The notes under the pieces: generated by a model
Told to the model about the DNA's origin: nothing
Database searches by the model: none
Seen by the model: only the letters and a program-made list of their open reading frames with translations
Shown here: positions 63,502 through 64,000 of the stretch, piece by piece
Position numbering within the stretch: position 1 is the stretch's first letter
Layout: each line of letters begins with the position of its first letter
Source: Burkholderia lata
GTDB lineage: Bacteria > Pseudomonadota > Gammaproteobacteria > Burkholderiales > Burkholderiaceae
Length of the DNA: 64,000 bases
Direction: 5' to 3'
Assembly (NCBI RefSeq): GCF_000012945.1
Contig: NC_007509.1
Span: 806,001 to 870,000 of the forward strand
Made by a program: the position numbers and the translations under genes

Positions 63502-64000
63502 TCATCCGCCTGCACGAAGCGCTTGTTCCAGCTGCTCGCGATGATCCGGATGTGCAACAGCGATCATTCTCGGAATGCGCTGCGCGAGCGACAGCCCGCG
63601 CAGATCGGCGATCCCGTACTCGGTGACGATCACGCATGCATCGCTTCGCGGTATCGTGACGGGCCCCGTCACGCGCGGCACGATGCGGCTGTGCCGGCCG
63701 GCAGTCGACGGCAACGCCACGACAGGCACACCGCCCCGGCTGGCCTGCGCCGCACGCAGGAAGTCCGCCACGCCGCCCACCGCGCCCACATACGTGCCGC
63801 CGATCGCCTCGGCGTTGATCTGCCCCGTCAGGTCGACCTCCACCGCCGAATTGATCGCGACGAATCGGTCGATCCGGCGCAGCACGTGCGGATTGTGCGT
63901 GTACTCGGTGCCGCGCAGCTCGAGCGCGGGGTTGCGGTGCGCAAAGCGGCGCACGCGCTCGGAGCCGATGATCACGCCACCGACGGTGATCCCCGCATCG
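63502..64000 (-). CDS. Acetyl-CoA hydrolase/transferase, C-terminal part (cut by window edge)
   Basis: At least 165 C-terminal residues of an acetyl-CoA hydrolase/4-hydroxybutyrate CoA-transferase family protein; the frame is open to the right edge (DAGITVGGVIIGSE...). Family hallmarks: RFVAINSAVEVDLTGQINAE (substrate region with the catalytic Glu region), GVADFLRAAQASRGGVPVVALPST and VTEYGIADLRGLSLAQRIPRMIAVAHPDHRE. The start lies outside the window. Convergent with the aldehyde dehydrogenase operon; in the same CoA-chemistry region as the CaiB/BaiF transferase. Confidence 0.9.
   Translation of the reverse strand, partial: DAGITVGGVIIGSERVRRFAHRNPALELRGTEYTHNPHVLRRIDRFVAINSAVEVDLTGQINAEAIGGTYVGAVGGVADFLRAAQASRGGVPVVALPSTAGRHSRIVPRVTGPVTIPRSDACVIVTEYGIADLRGLSLAQRIPRMIAVAHPDHREQLEQALRAGG

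Noticed and set aside
1..64000. Mobile elements, tRNA/rRNA genes or CRISPR
   Set aside because: No transposase or integrase frame, no tandem spaced repeats and no recognisable tRNA or rRNA sequence was found.

Overview
The window is GC-rich DNA with the gene density, codon bias and family mix of a Burkholderia, probably a Burkholderia cepacia complex species. The many LysR, AraC and GNAT genes, orphan transporters and short catabolic clusters suggest a secondary chromosome; this is inference from content, as there is no rRNA, tRNA or replication gene to anchor it. No transposase, integrase or CRISPR array was seen.

Layout. 1-5.6 kb: a gene end cut by the window edge, a GNAT acetyltransferase, an orphan MoxR/CobS-type AAA ATPase with a CobT-like VWA protein, and a PHB-depolymerase-family esterase. 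5.6-10.9 kb: a signalling pair (REC + degenerate HD-GYP protein, then MHYT sensor histidine kinase), a GNAT, a TPR-like protein and an orphan ABC ATPase. 11.4-14.4 kb: pntAB transhydrogenase. 14.7-24.3 kb: a GNAT, an Amj-like flippase candidate, a LysR divergent from a tautomerase/metallo-beta-lactamase operon, an SDR, a Tat-exported DJ-1/PfpI protein, a SnoaL-like secreted protein, a GlxA-type regulator, a GNAT and a 5'-truncated araC.

24.3-30.1 kb is a self-contained amino-sugar locus. A MurP-like PTS IIBC, a porin and a secreted hyaluronidase-fold (GH56-like) protein run leftward; murQ and a GntR/UTRA repressor run rightward. Two copies of a shared sequence lie between the two halves. The expected route is secreted hydrolase, porin, PTS uptake with phosphorylation, then MurQ etherase yielding GlcNAc-6-P. 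30.1-39.5 kb holds glutathione peroxidase, an EthD protein, an LprI-like protein, a GntR + dicarboxylate symporter unit bracketed by a 16-bp direct repeat, small hypotheticals, an orphan pstS and a DJ-1 protein.

39.8-43.8 kb is the most striking part. A threonyl-tRNA synthetase paralogue without the N-terminal TGS and editing domains is preceded by a 28-residue leader ORF with six consecutive Thr codons and a 12-bp GC-rich hairpin, which is a textbook attenuator layout. Next to it, across the remains of an N-formylglutamate amidohydrolase gene, an ABC-F ATPase is preceded by another leader ORF with a strong Shine-Dalgarno. Two translation-related genes with leader-peptide architecture side by side suggest a locus that responds to translation stress or antibiotics.

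44-53.9 kb: small hypotheticals, GNATs, RhlE helicase, a MerR-methyltransferase fusion, a solute-binding protein without a signal peptide, and a LysR divergent from an alpha/beta hydrolase plus an NAD(P)-binding protein. 54-64 kb: a catabolic region with two paralogous LysR regulators, an aromatic-acid MFS permease, a CaiB/BaiF CoA-transferase, an SDR lacking catalytic residues, a zinc alcohol dehydrogenase, an aldehyde dehydrogenase and the C-terminal part of an acetyl-CoA hydrolase/transferase running off the edge.
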